From Dermacentor variabilis (Eukaryota > Arthropoda > Arachnida > Ixodida > Ixodidae), in contig NC_134572.1 in NCBI RefSeq assembly GCF_050947875.1, forward strand, positions 161,952,920-162,016,919: DNA of 64,000 nt. Reading direction: 5' to 3'. Both the position numbers and the translations under genes were made by a program. Shown here piece after piece: positions 1 through 11,714 of the stretch. The notes below the pieces were generated by a model. That model searched no databases. It saw nothing but the letters and a program-made list of their open reading frames with translations, and had not been told where the DNA came from. Position 1 is the stretch's first letter. Each line of letters begins with the position of its first letter.

Positions 1-57
1 TCTATTCTAGCCTGATATCCATGTTTATTCTTTTTTTATTTAAGAAAGTGAAATTCG

Positions 58-241
58 GGGGTTTTAAGCACCAAAAACCACGTTCTGATTATGAGGTACG
101 CCGTAGTAGGGGACTGCGGATTAATTTTGGACATCTGGTCTCCTTTAACATGCACACAATGCACGGTACACGCGAGCTCTTGGGTTTCGCATCGACAGAA
201 ATACGGCCGCCGCGGGCGAGGCTTCATCCCGCGCCCCGGGC
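58..241 (-). repeat. tRNA-derived SINE, minus orientation
   Basis: The block with 'attatgaggtacgccgtagt' followed by 'ggactgcggattaattttgg' is the reverse complement of the body of a SINE also found at 27070-27290 (same strand) and 57700-57921 (opposite strand). The CpG-rich end near 200-241 corresponds to the degraded tRNA-like head. Family membership rests on alignment by eye among the three copies. This copy is the most diverged at its head. Confidence 0.7.
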
Positions 242-245
242 TTTG

Positions 246-820
246 GAACGCAACTCTTTTTTTGTGTCTTTTTTTTTATCTGCACCGAGCTTTTATAGCG
301 CTTACAGAAACGCTATGATTAGGAGATCAAAAGAGTAAGCAAAGCAAAAAAGGAAAGAGCACTCTGAGGTTCACAAAATATGCTTTCAACTGAACAATGC
401 AACTCCAGTGAGCATGCCAACAAAAATGGCTACATAGTTGTACAACATTAGTGTGCATAATTGCAGAAAGTAAAACCGCTGCATTGCGATGGAAGTGCAG
501 TTATGCGCAATGTAACACAGCAGCTTTGACACCTGACGCTGCAAGAACTCGACGGTATGCGATGGTCCATCTCACCTCGACGTGGCTGCGGCGAATGCAT
601 TGAAGCCTTTGCTGGTACTCGCGGGCCGAGGCGACCGTCCAGGCCCACGGCCGCCCGTGGTGGTCAAACTTGCGACCATGCGTGTCGTACGCGTGCATCA
701 TCTCGTGACCGACTGCCTGCGAGTGTGTTCAAGTCAGTTCTGGCGGGCAAACGTTTACATTAACGTCTGACTCACATCACCAGGACAAGCGAAACAAAGA
801 ATAGGGACCGTGTTGCTTAT
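246..820. other. no recognisable gene
   Basis: Short overlapping ORFs occur on both strands with no recognisable domain. No repeat boundary was identified. I see nothing to annotate here. Confidence 0.4.
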
Positions 821-824
821 GTTT

Positions 825-1395
825 GGATTTTATTGTATATGGGCACTGCAAGCGTATTTCTGCCGTCGCCGTGTTGTTCCGTAACAAGTCCAAACACAAT
901 GACGTCGTCGCGGCGCGCCGTACGCTGTATGTGCGGGTCAAAACCTGTGACGGTGAGCCAGCGATCGCGGCTAAATCTCGCGAGCGCGAGGAAGAAAGAC
1001 AGGACGGAAGCGCTCCTTCTGTCGCGCGACGCATGAGGTTGAGGAGAGGGAAAGGGGGCGTTCTTCTTCGGCGGCTGCCGCTTAGGGCGCGGCTTCGCCG
1101 GGCGCCCGTATTTTGAAAGCGATCTGCGACGTGCGCAAAGTGCGCGTCCACGCAGGCCTAATCTTCAAAGCGATTTTCGATGCTTGCGAAGTACGCTTGG
1201 TGCCGGTATCTTCGTATGCATGCGCCGGGCTTTCGACACTTCGTTCTGGCTGAAGCGAGAGAGAGCACAAACGTCAATTCGCTCGCTCGCTGCTGCTGCC
1301 GCGATTCCCGACTCCAGCGTTTTGACAGCGACTTTCCGGGGTCATCGAGCGAGATTCGTTCATGTTTACCTGAGCGCGCGTGACGACGTGCTTGT
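825..1395 (-). repeat. CpG-rich dispersed repeat, copy A
   Basis: On the minus strand this reads from 'aggtaaacatgaacgaatct' through a CpG-rich body to an end with 'gcccatatacaataaaatcc'. The same order (aaacatgaac... CpG-rich body ... gcgacggc ... gtgtccatataattgc ... caataaaa) occurs on the plus strand at 13595-14180 and 20505-21450, and partly at 7330-7590. The AATAAA-like end suggests a retroposed or non-autonomous unit. No coding capacity was recognised; ORFs inside are composition artefacts. Confidence 0.6.
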
Positions 1396-1790
1396 TTTAC
1401 CCCTGTCCCACGGCACGAGTAATGTCATCCGCAGCGAATGACATCACGCCTCAATGCCATTTTTGTTGCTTCTACACGGGCATAGTGAATGGCGTTCACA
1501 ACTAATGACATTCGGCCATTGAATAAGTTTCCGAAACACATGCAAGCGCGACTACTGTAATGAAGCTTGGCAAAAAATTACGAAATCGGTAAATTAAAAT
1601 GAAATGTAATCAGAGTAAAGGCTGTCCTAATTGCTGTTATGAATAGTTTAATAATTTTATGACCTAAATCACAATAGTTGTAGCAATTTGTGCAGCTATA
1701 TTCTTGTTCCCAGTCTCCAACAGGACGCTAACACCTCTTGTCGGCCATGTTATAAACGGTCAGCTGTTTTTTTTTACACTTCTGAACATC
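1396..1790. other. no recognisable gene
   Basis: A+T-rich sequence between a CpG-rich repeat and a LINE tail. Nothing recognised. Confidence 0.4.
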
Positions 1791-3150
1791 TTATTTTATT
1801 TATTTATTGACAAATACTGCAGCCCAGAAGGGCTATTGCAGTTGTGGGCGAATGCAAAATGTGAAAAAAAAGCAAATCACCATACAAAAGAAGCATATGT
1901 GAGTAACATGGCTAAGGGGAGCACTTGATAGCATCCCCAAATTCTCTATGTGGTAAACAACGGATGGAACCAGGCAGGTTCGCCCCCCCCCCCACCCATA
2001 CCAGAGTTTAATTTTCCTAGAAAAAAAAACTGTATTTAAAAGTGTTGGTGCGAGCAAAAAAGACAGATAAGTTTAAGTCATTGCTGTTTCTCGTGATTAG
2101 GGGCTTTGCACGGGTCAGATATGTGTTAGGGGAAGCATAATGTGGAGAGTAAAATAAAGAGTGTAGAAGTTTCAGAGAATTAATGTGACAACGGTGGGAA
2201 AGAGTGGTTAAACCGAGCATATGCAGATGAGATGACGGTGAAAACATTTTGTCATAACGGCAGTATATGAAACGAACCGCCTTTTTCTGAACATGTTCAA
2301 TATTGTGGATGTCCGAAATTCTGTAAGGGTTCGATATGGTAGCTGCATATTCAAGAATAGGTCTTACAAGTGTTTTGTATGTAATGAGTTTAGTTTCTCT
2401 GCGGGCAGCACGTAGGGTTCGGGTTAGGTAACCAAGTTTTTTTAGTCCTTTGCTGCAAGTTGTTAGAATATGTTCTGACCAGGATAAACTTGGAGTGAAA
2501 AGGAGGCCTAAATACTTATATGATATGCGCGCTGCAGAAAAGTGGATTTATAGGAGTAATTGAAATATGAGCAATTAGCATGCTTGTGAAAGGACATGGC
2601 GACTGTTTTTTTAAAATTATGTTCATTTTCCAGAGTTCGCACCATTCACGAAAACTCATAAAAGATTGATTCAGAGTGTTATGATCGTTAGGTGAAGAAA
2701 TGACATTGAAGAGAACGCAGTCGTCAGCGTAAAGCCGAATTTTTACTGAAACAAAGTTTGGAATGTCGTTAATATAAAGCAAAAAAGCAATGGCCCTAAT
2801 ATAGAACCTTGGGGTGCTCCGGAAGATGATGATGCGTCAGGAGAGTTGAATGAAATAAAAGAAACATACTGTGAACGATCATAAAGAAAACTACGGATCC
2901 AGTCAACGAGAAGAGGGTTATTAAGGATAAGGCTTAGTTTATGCAATAGTTTGGGATGCGGTACAGTATCAAATGCTTTGAAGAAATCAATGAAGAGCGC
3001 ATCTACTTGATGATCTAAATCAAGAGCAAAACTGATGTCATTTGTAAATTCAGTTAATTGAGTCACTGTGCAAAAACCACTACGAAATCCATTGTTGTCA
3101 AACAAGTACATTGTTTTCAATGTGCTGCCGCACTTAAGCCTATCCGCCAA
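1791..3150 (-). mobile_element. 5'-truncated CR1/Jockey-like LINE
   Basis: The element reads on the minus strand and covers the second half of a reverse transcriptase plus the 3' UTR. The 3' end (1791-1810 on plus) is a tail of TTTA/TAAA repeats preceded by a small hairpin (gcccttctgggc). The 5' end is cut inside the RT domain near 3100-3150, the usual outcome of incomplete target-primed reverse transcription. Codons are interrupted, so it is dead. It belongs to the same broad group as the LINE at 60900-63590. Confidence 0.82.
2017..3150 (-). pseudogene. LINE reverse transcriptase, C-terminal half, broken
   Basis: Two overlapping frames carry RT hallmarks. The first (3150-2743) has NNGFRSGFCT, the FIDFFKAFDTVPH motif with its catalytic Asp, and [13 protein letters not shown]. 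The second (2782-2516) has LYADDCVLF, the catalytic YADD box. After further frame breaks, 2247-2017 gives the CR1-type C-terminal tail. It would have copied LINE RNA at the target site. At least two frameshifts and several stops prevent expression. No endonuclease domain is present because the copy is 5'-truncated. Confidence 0.82.
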
Positions 3151-3474
3151 CCACGGAAGTCAACTCGGCAGCTTCGTCAGCGGAGAATTAGAACTGAATA
3201 GCGGACTGGAATGACATGACGCGCGCGCTGCTGAAAATGTGTGAAGACCATATCACCGATTTTCGCAGGGCGAAGCTCAACCTGAAAGTGTAGATGTCGA
3301 TTGCCGAGTGGGGGGCCGGTCTGCGCAAAGCTGCCGATAAACGTCGCCATCAATTGCGAATGCCATGTTGCATATACTCGTGTAGACAAGGAACGCAAGA
3401 CCGCAATGACATTCGGTATGAATGTAATTTACCGTGAATGACATTACACGTGCCGTGTCACAGAAGTATTATAT

Positions 3475-3590
3475 TGGTAAGCGAATACTTACAAGTTTAT
3501 ACGGCCATAAAACTACTATCCCCACTTTGTATAGCTGCCGCAGTCGATGCTTCGCCTTTCGGGCAAAGCTGCGACTTACTTAAAATGTGC
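3475..3590 (-). repeat. fragment of the CpG-rich dispersed repeat, copy E
   Basis: The reverse complement contains 'gcccgaaaggcgaagcatcg' followed by 'ttttatggccgtataaactt', which matches the left part of the copies at 13595 and 20505. Only about 115 bp are present. Confidence 0.65.
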
Positions 3591-3794
3591 TTTCAAGGGT
3601 AAGTTAAAACAGAGAAGTGCGTGCTTCCGAATCGTCTTCAAGAGGCTGTCCAATGTATTTTTAATGGGTTAGCGGCATTAGCGTTAGGAATGTCAAAGTG
3701 GAAAAGGTGTATGTAAGCAAATTTTGTGAAGCGAGTCACGTGGTAGAGAGGGGTCCTAATGGGAGAGCTTTCGAGAGCGCGTATGTCTGTATGT

Positions 3795-3938
<144 letters not shown>

Positions 3939-4489
3939 ATCCGTGACCTCAAAGAGGTGCAACGTAATAGCTACCGCATGTCTCACGCATTCAAGGCTAA
4001 ATCGGCACTGAATTCTTTTTGTTTTTTTATCCACTCCAGGAAGTAGTGTTGGCACTCCTCTATACACTCTTAACCACCTTACGCTCAAAGTCACGATACA
4101 ATCGCTCTTCAGCCTGATGCTGATTGTATTTAGGCGTAATAAGGACTTTACTTTGGAAAACTGTGTTCGAGTGTCCGCTGGCAAAACAGCGCACAGTTAT
4201 TAGCACTCGCGTAGTGCTCCCCAAGTTATTGTATTGTAGATGAACAAGGTGCCAAGACCATGTATTATAATACACACTGTCTAGAAACATGGTTATAAGA
4301 CAGCTTTCGAGAGCTTGAAGGAAGTAAGAAGGGAATCGAAAAGGAGGAACACTAGAAACAACTGTTAAACGTTCCTTTCATATAGTGATGGCCGTTGCTT
4401 TCTTGTTGAAAACAATAAAAATATCGAACAATATCATTTTTCCCACTACCACTAATTTTTCAATGAGGTAACTAGCTCTCTGTATGTTC

Positions 4490-4545
4490 AGCAGTGGCGT
4501 AGCCACGAATTTCGTTCGGGGGTGGGGCTCAGATTGTAGCTTGGT
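4490..4545 (+). repeat. edge of a 'GGCGTAGCCA' poly-G tick repeat
   Basis: 'cagtggcgtagcca' is followed by a G-rich run (gttcgggggtggggctca). A reverse-oriented relative with much longer G/C runs lies at 13225-13345, and a third at 49421-49475. The family is unidentified. Confidence 0.45.
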
Positions 4546-4552
4546 CTCCTCC

Positions 4553-5271
4553 TTAAGAGGAAGCTTTAGCTCGAGTGCTCGTATCTAAATACATCTAGAA
4601 GGAGAATACGTTTGTCTCGGCAACCAATGCACCAAATTTGACGAGGTTTGTTGCATTTAAAAGAAAAACTTAAATTCTACTGACTGCTGGTATCGAATTT
4701 TTCATTTAGGTAGTCAATTCTTTATTAAAAATTGACCGAAACCGCAAATTTTCCGAAAACGAGACTATCATTTTTAGAACTCTGTAACTCATCAATGAAA
4801 AATGATATCACAATTCTGTGCATTGCGCCTAATAGTGCATCTACAGCGGACAAAATTGCTATGTTACACATGAATCTCAAGAAAGTTAGCATTATGGAAA
4901 TACGGCTTTCGCAGAATCCTTGTACACAACGTAACCAATTCACGTAAGATACGAAATTACACACCAAGTTTGTCCGATTTCACTGTTATAATAGATGCCG
5001 CTTACTGAACAGCGATATATGTGCTTGCTGCAGAGCTATTAGTTTGTAAACGTCGTGCTTCTATTTCTTTGAACTTTTGAGTTTTTCAAAAACGAAATTC
5101 TCTAAACCGAAATTCCGCTTCCAACAGACACTTGAATTTAATTTCCTCTCTCAAATGCAACAAATTTAATTAAAAGCAATCCTGGGGTTACCCCGGAAAA
5201 GCGTTTCTGCGTTTTACATGTACTTGAATAGGCCGCGTTGGAGTTGGGCGCGAGCTAAAGCTTCCTCTTAA
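4553..5271. mobile_element. MITE with TTAA-ended 21-bp terminal inverted repeats
   Basis: The left end is TTAAGAGGAAGCTTTAGCTC (4553-4572). The right end (5252-5271) is its exact reverse complement. The internal 680 bp are A+T-rich and noncoding; the short ORFs inside (for example 4725-4967) run on both strands and have no domain. Perfect short inverted repeats plus TTAA at both ends fit a non-autonomous cut-and-paste element, possibly mobilised by a piggyBac-type transposase. That superfamily is an inference from TTAA only. Confidence 0.82.
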
Positions 5272-5790
5272 ACAATTTGTCCGGGGATCAAATACCTGAA
5301 TAATAATTGCGTTGCCATTGCTAAAGATGCTGGAAACGAATTCTTGAACGCTACGCACTGTCAAAACAAGTAAAATATGTATTTTTTGATAAAAGGATAT
5401 GCTTGTATGTGCCATAAGTTGTGCCCAAAATAACTGATGTCAATGCTTCCATGTTTTTTCTCTATTAAATAAGTAAAGAAAATATCACACGAACTTTAGA
5501 ACTACATCAGTTCGAAACCAGCAAAGCAGTGCATGTCGCTGCTATGAAAAATGTAAAGGCCATGATATTAGCAAGCAGCGGACAAATATTGTAATGAAAC
5601 TTTGTCGTTCAAGAACCTTGTTTAGATCCATGTACATATGCAACGGCGAGTGAAAAATGTAAATGACGCTGTCATTTGTTCCAATGTATTACGCAGGAGC
5701 AGCTGTCCCCGGTCGTGTATCGTGAGTAATTGCACTGAAATTATAGCCGCACCAGAGAGCACGTATAAAAAGCCGAAGTTCTGCAAAATA
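5272..5790. other. spacer between MITE and mariner
   Basis: No recognisable gene or RNA. Short ORFs have no domain. Confidence 0.4.
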
Positions 5791-7086
5791 TACGAGGGCG
5801 AGTCAAATGAAAGTCAGCCAATGCGAATATTTGACAAACGGGGTACTTTATTTAAAAGCAGTCTCCATGACTATATAGACATTTGTCCCGTTGTTTAACG
5901 AGGTCGCGTGATTCCAGTCTCATTCAACTCCTTGGGTTGCTGCATCAAAAAGTCTGCAACTGACTCTTTCACGTGATCGTCCGACACGAATCTGGTTCCC
6001 TTGAGCTGTTTTTTTTTTTTCATTTGCCCAAAAATGTGGAAGTCGCAAGGCGACAGGTCTGAGCTGTATGGCGGATGTTGCAGTGTTTCCCACTTGAACA
6101 CTGCCAGTTTTGTACTAACCACATCAGTGACGTGGGGACGGCATTGTCGTGGAACTAGATGACCCTATTTGTCAATTTTTCACGTAGTTTGTTCTTGATC
6201 GTGACACGCAGCCGATCCGGCGTTTCACAATAACGAAAAGAATTGATAACCTCACAAGATATAGCAAATTCTATCAGTAATGGCCCCTGGCGATCGAGAA
6301 AAAAAACCAACAACACCTTTCCGGCGGAAATGATGGCCTTTCCTTCCTTGGGGGTGGTGAATTCGAATGTTTCGGCTGTAAGCATTGCCATCGTGTTTTA
6401 AGCTCGTAGAAGTAGCACCATGGCTCGTCCCCGATCACAGTTGGAGACAAGAAGTCGTCACTCTTATTGTGATACCGGATCAGATGAGTCAAGGTAGCGC
6501 TGAACTTCTCTGTCTTCTAGAGGTAGTTCAAAAATCTTGGGCAACCATTGCGCACACAAGAGCCGATAACCGAGATGTTCGTGAATTATGGCGTGAACTG
6601 AACCGTGACTGATGTTTACACGCTCTCCCAGTTCATCGATGCTTATTTTCCGTTCTTGCCTGATCAGCTCATCAAGCTTTGCAATTTTGTTAGGGGCGAT
6701 TGCACGATGGCTTTGGCCCGGCCTTGGATCGTCTTTGCAATTTTCACGTCCTTCTTTGAACCGTTTGCTCGAACGCTTCACAGTGGAAAATGAAATGCAA
6801 TGTTCAACGTACACAGCAGCCATACGGTGACTAATTTCTTTTGGGAAATACCTTCAGCTGTCAAAAACCTCAGGACACCGCGCTGCTCAACTTCTGGAGC
6901 GTCCATTACGTCACGCAACCATGTTCAACCCAGTCTATGAGAGCATTAAAAAATTTATCCTCACACCTGCGTGTCACTTTTGTAAATGAGAGATGTCTGT
7001 GTGCTACACGCATGCCTCGCAGATAATGAACCAAACCATTATTGCCCGGGGCTGGTTGGATCACTTTCATTTTACTCGCCTTCGTA
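5791..7086 (-). mobile_element. mariner-family transposon, degraded, both ends present
   Basis: The left end 'tacgagggcgagtcaaatga' (5791) and the reverse complement of the right end 'tacgaaggcgagtaaaatga' (7086) form ~30-bp inverted repeats with 26 of 30 matches, each at a TA dinucleotide. The length of 1296 bp is normal for mariner. A broken transposase fills the interior on the minus strand. Inverted-repeat divergence and frameshifts show it is an old, immobile copy. Confidence 0.92.
5895..6823 (-). pseudogene. mariner transposase, multiply frameshifted
   Basis: The 6823-6464 frame starts MAAVYVEH and holds the helix-turn-helix DNA-binding half (SFSTVKRSSKRFKEG ... DELGERVNISHGSVHAII). 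The 6492-6274 frame carries IGDEPWCYFYE, the first catalytic Asp region (usually GDETW). The 6391-6155 frame has FLDRQGPLLIEF near the second Asp. The 6122-5895 frame has HPPYSSDLSPCDFHIFG, the third Asp of the D34D triad. The order is right for one ~345-aa mariner transposase, but at least three frame changes and A-run expansions (6010-6020, 6298-6306) break it. The minus orientation matches the terminal repeats. Confidence 0.9.
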
Positions 7087-7329
7087 CATCAGAAATGCGA
7101 AGATGCAATGGAACATACAAATGCAAAGATACAGCTTGATAAAAGGCAAAAAAGTGTCACTGGAAACAAAGTTCACTGCACGTATACACAAAACCTCGCA
7201 ACAATATATTTAAATAAACGTATTAGTCTCCAGTACATCTACGTATCTAAATAAGTCACTGTATATAATGCGTCAAACAAGGCAAATAAACATGTTGCGC
7301 AATCAGAGATCCACAGAATCCTAGATCCC

Positions 7330-7590
7330 GCCCCCATTCCATCCACTCCTCCCGACGTATCGCGCGCGATGGAAGGCGGCACGCTTCCTCCTCGCGTTTC
7401 TCCTTTGCGCACACAAGACTGTGCCACCATCGTCGTCTAATCCATTCCAGCCACCCCCCCCTACGCTTTCACTCGCACATACAGCATGCGGCGCGCGGCC
7501 CCGATGTTATCGCCCTTGAACTGAAACATGACGGCGACGGCGACGGCAGGAATGGGCCTGGAGTGTCCATATAATTGATGTCGCAATACC
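7330..7590 (+). repeat. CpG-rich dispersed repeat, copy B (3' part)
   Basis: Shares the CpG-rich body, 'tttcactcgcacatacagc', the GACGGC run, and the end 'gagtgtccatataattgatg' with the copies at 13595 and 20505. The left half is missing or diverged. Confidence 0.6.
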
Positions 7591-8129
7591 ATATATTAAG
7601 AGTATCCGGTAACTGAAGCGTCCCGTGGCCCATTACTGTCCGCAAAAGAAGTAACAAAATCGAACTTTCACCATGCGACAATTCGCTGCGCCACAACGTC
7701 TTTTCTTTTCTTTTGTGTGGCCGGGGCACCGAGATGAAAAAGCGCGAAGTATGTTGGCCACAATCGTATGCTTACTTTGGGCACCTAATGTGGCTACCGA
7801 AGGAATATCGAAGAAAACGTGAGATGCTTGGTCCACCGAGAACCATACGCATAGTGCTCGGTGTCCTACACTGGCGAGACAAGACTTTCCGGAGAGGTTC
7901 GGCTCAAGCGAACGCGGTGCAATTCGTCGAGTCCCCACAGTGATGGCGGCGAGCGACGATAGTTTCTTTTTCTCGTATGCTAGCCAGAAAGCGCCCAAAT
8001 CTCTACCAGGCGAAAATTCACTCGGCCAGGGAAAAGCGAATGCGCACCGAAGTGCACCGCGCGGTGGTCAGAGCAACACGAGAAAAACGCATGCGCTCTG
8101 GCTGGCTCTGACAGCCCGCGAGTAGGGGA
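7591..8129. other. no recognisable gene
   Basis: Several short ORFs overlap on both strands with no domain. The sequence is moderately CpG-rich. No exon borders stand out. Confidence 0.4.
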
Positions 8130-8188
8130 GGGTGGTGGTGGTGGTGGTAACAACTTTATTAACAACCCGGCAAATTCGTGCCCTGGGC

Positions 8189-9625
8189 CTAGGCCGCCCC
8201 CGAGGAGATCCGGAGATCCTGTTTCCTCGCCGCCTCACGGGCTTGCTGGATGGCCCATAGTTGATTTTCGAGGTTTGAGCTGCGCAACGCGGCCGTCCAT
8301 CGCGCCGCAGCTTCATCTGGGGAAACTGCATTTGCTTTGCATATAACCTCACATTCCCAGAGAATTTGTCTAAGAGATGCGTGAGCCCTGCTGCATAGTT
8401 TACAGTTATCATCTGAGTAGATGTCCGGATATATCCTCCTGAGATGGACGGGGTTGGGGAAGGTCTTTGTTTGTAGCTGCCGCCAGTCTACCGCTTGGGC
8501 CCTGTCGAGTTTGGGGTTAGGGGGCGGATAAACCCGCCTTGAGTTTTGATAAAATTTTGTAATATCACAGGATCTGGTCATTCTGTCCCTCTCTGTCCAT
8601 GCCTGCGTTGGATTTCCAACCCCAAGAGAGGATCCTTCTTCGCGGGCGCGGAACGTGAGACCTCGCGCTACGCGGTGGACGTCCTCGTTGAGGTTGGGTA
8701 CGGGGGTGTTGGGGGACGTGTGAGCCGGGAACCATATTATGTGTCGTTCCTCCGTCTTCTCGGAGGTGACATAGTTCGCGTTGGCTTTGAGTATAGCCTC
8801 ATCCTTCGGCGAAATTCTGCCTTGTGCATAGTTTCTGACCGCCGTCTGCGAGTCACTGAGTACGTGTCTACAACTGGGGTTAACGATGGCTAGGGCTATC
8901 TCCACCTCTTCCGCTACCTCGGGGTTTTTTACACGTATGCTACAAGAACTGACCAATTGTTTCTCGGTATTGAGGACGGCCACTGCAAGAGCACGTCGAT
9001 CCTCGTATTCTGCCGCGTCTACGTACAGCGCTTCCTTGTCCCTACCGAAGGTTTGGAGTAAAGCCTTGGCTCTACTCTCTCTTCGACCCTGATTGAATTC
9101 GGGGCTCATGTTCTCGGGTATATTAGCCACCTGCAGCTTTTCCCTGATCGCGCTTGGAAGGGATGTCTTGTCGCCGTGCTGCTTGTGATAACTTATCCCG
9201 AGTTTGTTCAGGATGCTCCTGCCCGTTCGTGTCTTTGCTAGTCTTTCGAGTTGCGAGATTTGGTGTGCCTCAATTAACTCTTCAAGCGTGTTGTGGACGC
9301 CCAGATGTAGCAGAAGTTCCGTGCTGGTGCTGTCTGGAAGGCCCAGTGCCATCTTGTGTGCTCTTCTAATGAGGGTGTTCAGTTTGGCATATTCGGCCGC
9401 GTACCAGTTGTGGTAGGCGGCCACATAGGTAATGTGGCTAATAACGAAGGAGTGTATGAGTCTGACGACGTTGGCCTCCCTCATACCCTGATGTCTGTTG
9501 GTGATTCTTCTGATGAGCCTCATCGTGTTCGTGATCTTAGTCTCCAAATGGCTGACCGTTTCTCCGTTGTTGCCTTTCGATTCTATGATGAGTCTGAGCA
9601 CCTTAATCTGCTTCACCCTGGGCAT
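8189..9625 (-). pseudogene. LINE pol: RT thumb, RNase H and C-terminal domain
   Basis: 478 residues are open. The first ~180 residues are the helical region after RT (IKVLRLIIESKG, HSFVISHITYVAAYHNWYA). A type I RNase H domain follows: Asp in ALYVDAAEYEDRR, Glu in EVAEEVEIALAI, Asp in HVLSDSQTAVRNY, then WFPAHTS with a His and the late Asp in NEDVHRVARG. The tail has WRQLQTKTF and Cys-rich CKLCSRAHASLRQILWEC, typical of I-superfamily LINEs. It removes the RNA strand during target-primed synthesis. The frame is long and RNase H residues look intact, so this is a fairly young copy, but it has no start of its own and lacks the upstream RT. Confidence 0.87.
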
Positions 9626-9700
9626 TTCTTGTCCGTCTTTGGTGCGTATGCAAATTTCTTCGTATGCAGCATGCTGGATGTAAGCCTTGGGGGTCTCCCC

Positions 9701-10159
9701 CTAAGCGTCGGGCGGTAGAGGAGGAGTTCCGATTTTTCTGGCGAGCAGACGAGACCGGTTCCGACGAGGTACTCTTCCACCACCTCGACCGCGGTCTAAG
9801 CGCTGTTCGATTTCTCCGTCGCTTCCCTCGGACACCCAGATCGTAACGTCGTCCGCGTATATTGTGTGATGCACTCCCTCGATGGCGTTGAGGCGCTCGG
9901 GGAGGCCGATCATAATGAGATTAAAGAGCATCGGCGAGATGACCGAGCCTTGCGGGCTGCCGACGCTGCCTATGTTCGTGTCTTCGGATGCGAGTTCGCC
10001 CAGCGTTAAGGAGACTTTCCTGTTTGTGAGGAAATCCTTAACATAGTTGTACGCTCGGTTTCCTAGACTGAGTGCGGCAATGCTGCGTAGTATGGCTGCG
10101 TGAGCTGCCATACCACAACGCTTCATCTCATCGGACCTCGCTGCTGGCTCTGTCAACAT
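9701..10159 (-). pseudogene. LINE reverse transcriptase palm fragment
   Basis: Carries GSPQGSVISPMLFNLI and HTIYADDVTIWVSEGSDGEI, the last being the catalytic YADD box. Upstream text (ILRSIAALSLGNRAYNYVKDFLTNR) is typical of the segment before the palm. The frame runs off into nonsense near 9790, and the expected continuation resumes in the frame of 8189-9625. A small indel between about 9630 and 9800 is therefore implied. It is truncated at its N-terminus. Confidence 0.85.
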
Positions 10160-10407
10160 GTCTGATAGTGTGTTTATTTGGCTTGTCTCGTTGTATGGAC
10201 AAGAACGGCACCGAGAGCGGCGCTGCTGCGCCGGCGTTGAGAGCGCCGCATGCGAAGCAAAATTCTATTAGCGGGTGGTACCCCTCTCCCACCTCTCGTT
10301 CGCACCGCCTTGATTGCCTCCTGCACTGCGCGTGTTTGGGCACGTTTCGTGCGGCGCGCGGTGTGTGCCTACGTGTGCGCGCGTGGACATTTCATTCGAA
10401 GGGTGTA

Positions 10408-11714
10408 GTACAGTCTGTTTCACATTTAGGGGAAAACTCGGAGCGCATTGCATCGCGATGCGGCGAGCGCTTGAGTCAGGCGGCGGCAGCAGCTCGCGCA
10501 GGTGCTCGAGGGGCGGGATCTTGAACGGCGTCGTCTGCTACGGCGACGCGCGCTGGCCGCATTTGTCGGGAAGCGTTCTACTGTCAGTTGCAGGGCGCCG
10601 ATCTCATCGTTACTGCGTGAAATGAGCCAGTATGTTTTACTAAGCGTTGTGCGACGCCCACTGATACGCCTCGAAGGTAAGTTCATCGCTGCAGGGCAGT
10701 CATAGATGACGTACTGATTCCATACATTCTTGACGGCCCGTTTCTGGAAGACGACTATATATTCTAACGCGATAGGTGGCCGATCCGCACTGCTCGTGTT
10801 GTGCAAGATCTGCTGGAAGAGCAGCGCGCAGTCACTCTCTTGGAGTGGCCGCCTCGATCCCCGGGCGCCAACATCATTTAAAATGTCTGGGGCTCGTTGA
10901 AAGTATCGCTGCCGCACCAACCCCTCTATCAGTCGCCCGCGGATGGGGTTCGATCCACCATCGTCAGCGACTGAGACGTGCTGCGAATGAACACATCCCT
11001 GATCAAGTCATTTTACACTTCACTGCCTTCCAGGATGAGCGCTGTCATCGTTGCCGCTGGGGACATGACGAGATACTAACTGAAGTTCCGAGCGTGACGT
11101 GTCCAATTCCCCGCCGGCGAGCAGGGTCTGTCTGGTGCCGCGGATGATTGTCGAGAAAAATCACTTCCAGCTCATTGTCTTAACCTAAACCTTTCCTTTA
11201 ATCGTATCCGTTTGTTTCATCGTGTTCGACCCCCACAGTTATCATTGTTGAGTGCTTTGTTTTCCTTTCGAGTCAAACAAAGACTGAGCACGTTGCGCGC
11301 ACATCTTAGTGCGTCTTGTCGCTGCTTATTACGCTAGCACACACAGTGAAGAAATACGTGCACGCGCTCAGTACCCCGGCCATTCGAAAGAACAAACGAA
11401 GCATGCTGTCAAAAGAAGTTTGTGGAACTCCTTTATCGCCGATGAAGGTTCAGAGTTTGGCGAGGCACAACGTTTAGTAAAGAATATCAGCTCAGTTCCC
11501 GCAGTACCGATGAAATCGGTGCACTGCCCCTGGCAGTAGCACGCTTCCCGACAATGCGGCCAGCGCGCGCCGCCGTAGCAGACGACGCAGATCACGACTC
11601 CGCCTCTCGAGCGTCTGCGGCTGCTCGAGCTGCTGCCGCCGCACGACTCAATTCCTTGCCGCATCGCGATGCAATACGTTCCGAGTTTTCCCTTAAGTGT
11701 GAAACAGACTGTAC
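10408..11714 (+). mobile_element. Tc1-like transposon remnant with ~250-bp inverted repeats
   Basis: 10408-10655 and 11447-11714 are inverted copies sharing long runs such as 'attgcatcgcgatgcggc', 'gtcgtctgctacggcg' and 'gctggccgcatt'. Between them lies the end of a Tc1-type DDE transposase on the plus strand (10795-11089). Long inverted repeats around a transposase fit the IR/DR type of Tc1-like element. At ~1.3 kb with arms of ~250 bp there is no room for a full ~340-aa transposase, so the middle has been deleted. Outer limits are set by where similarity stops. Confidence 0.75.
10795..11089 (+). pseudogene. Tc1-like transposase, C-terminal catalytic fragment
   Basis: The plus frame from 10795 reads VVQDLLEEQRAVTLLEWPPR followed by SPGANII, a stop, and NVWGSLKVSL. 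This is the Tc1 catalytic-core signature W-P-x-x-S-P-D-x-N-x-I-E-x-x-W. The usual Asp is Gly and the catalytic Glu codon is a TAA stop. Another stop follows within the C-terminal tail. Two lesions fall on or beside the DDE residues, so it is inactive. Confidence 0.78.

Larger units (their letters stand above)
8130..10160 (-). mobile_element. 5'-truncated I-superfamily LINE with RNase H
   Basis: Minus-strand element. Its 3' end is a (GGT)n run at 8131-8148, which reads (ACC)n after an AATAAAGTTGTTACC signal. It covers the RT palm, connection, RNase H and a Cys/His-rich C-terminus. It is cut on the 5' side near 10160, inside RT. Two large reading frames survive, separated by a frameshift near 9630-9800. 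Endonuclease and ORF1 are absent. Confidence 0.88.
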
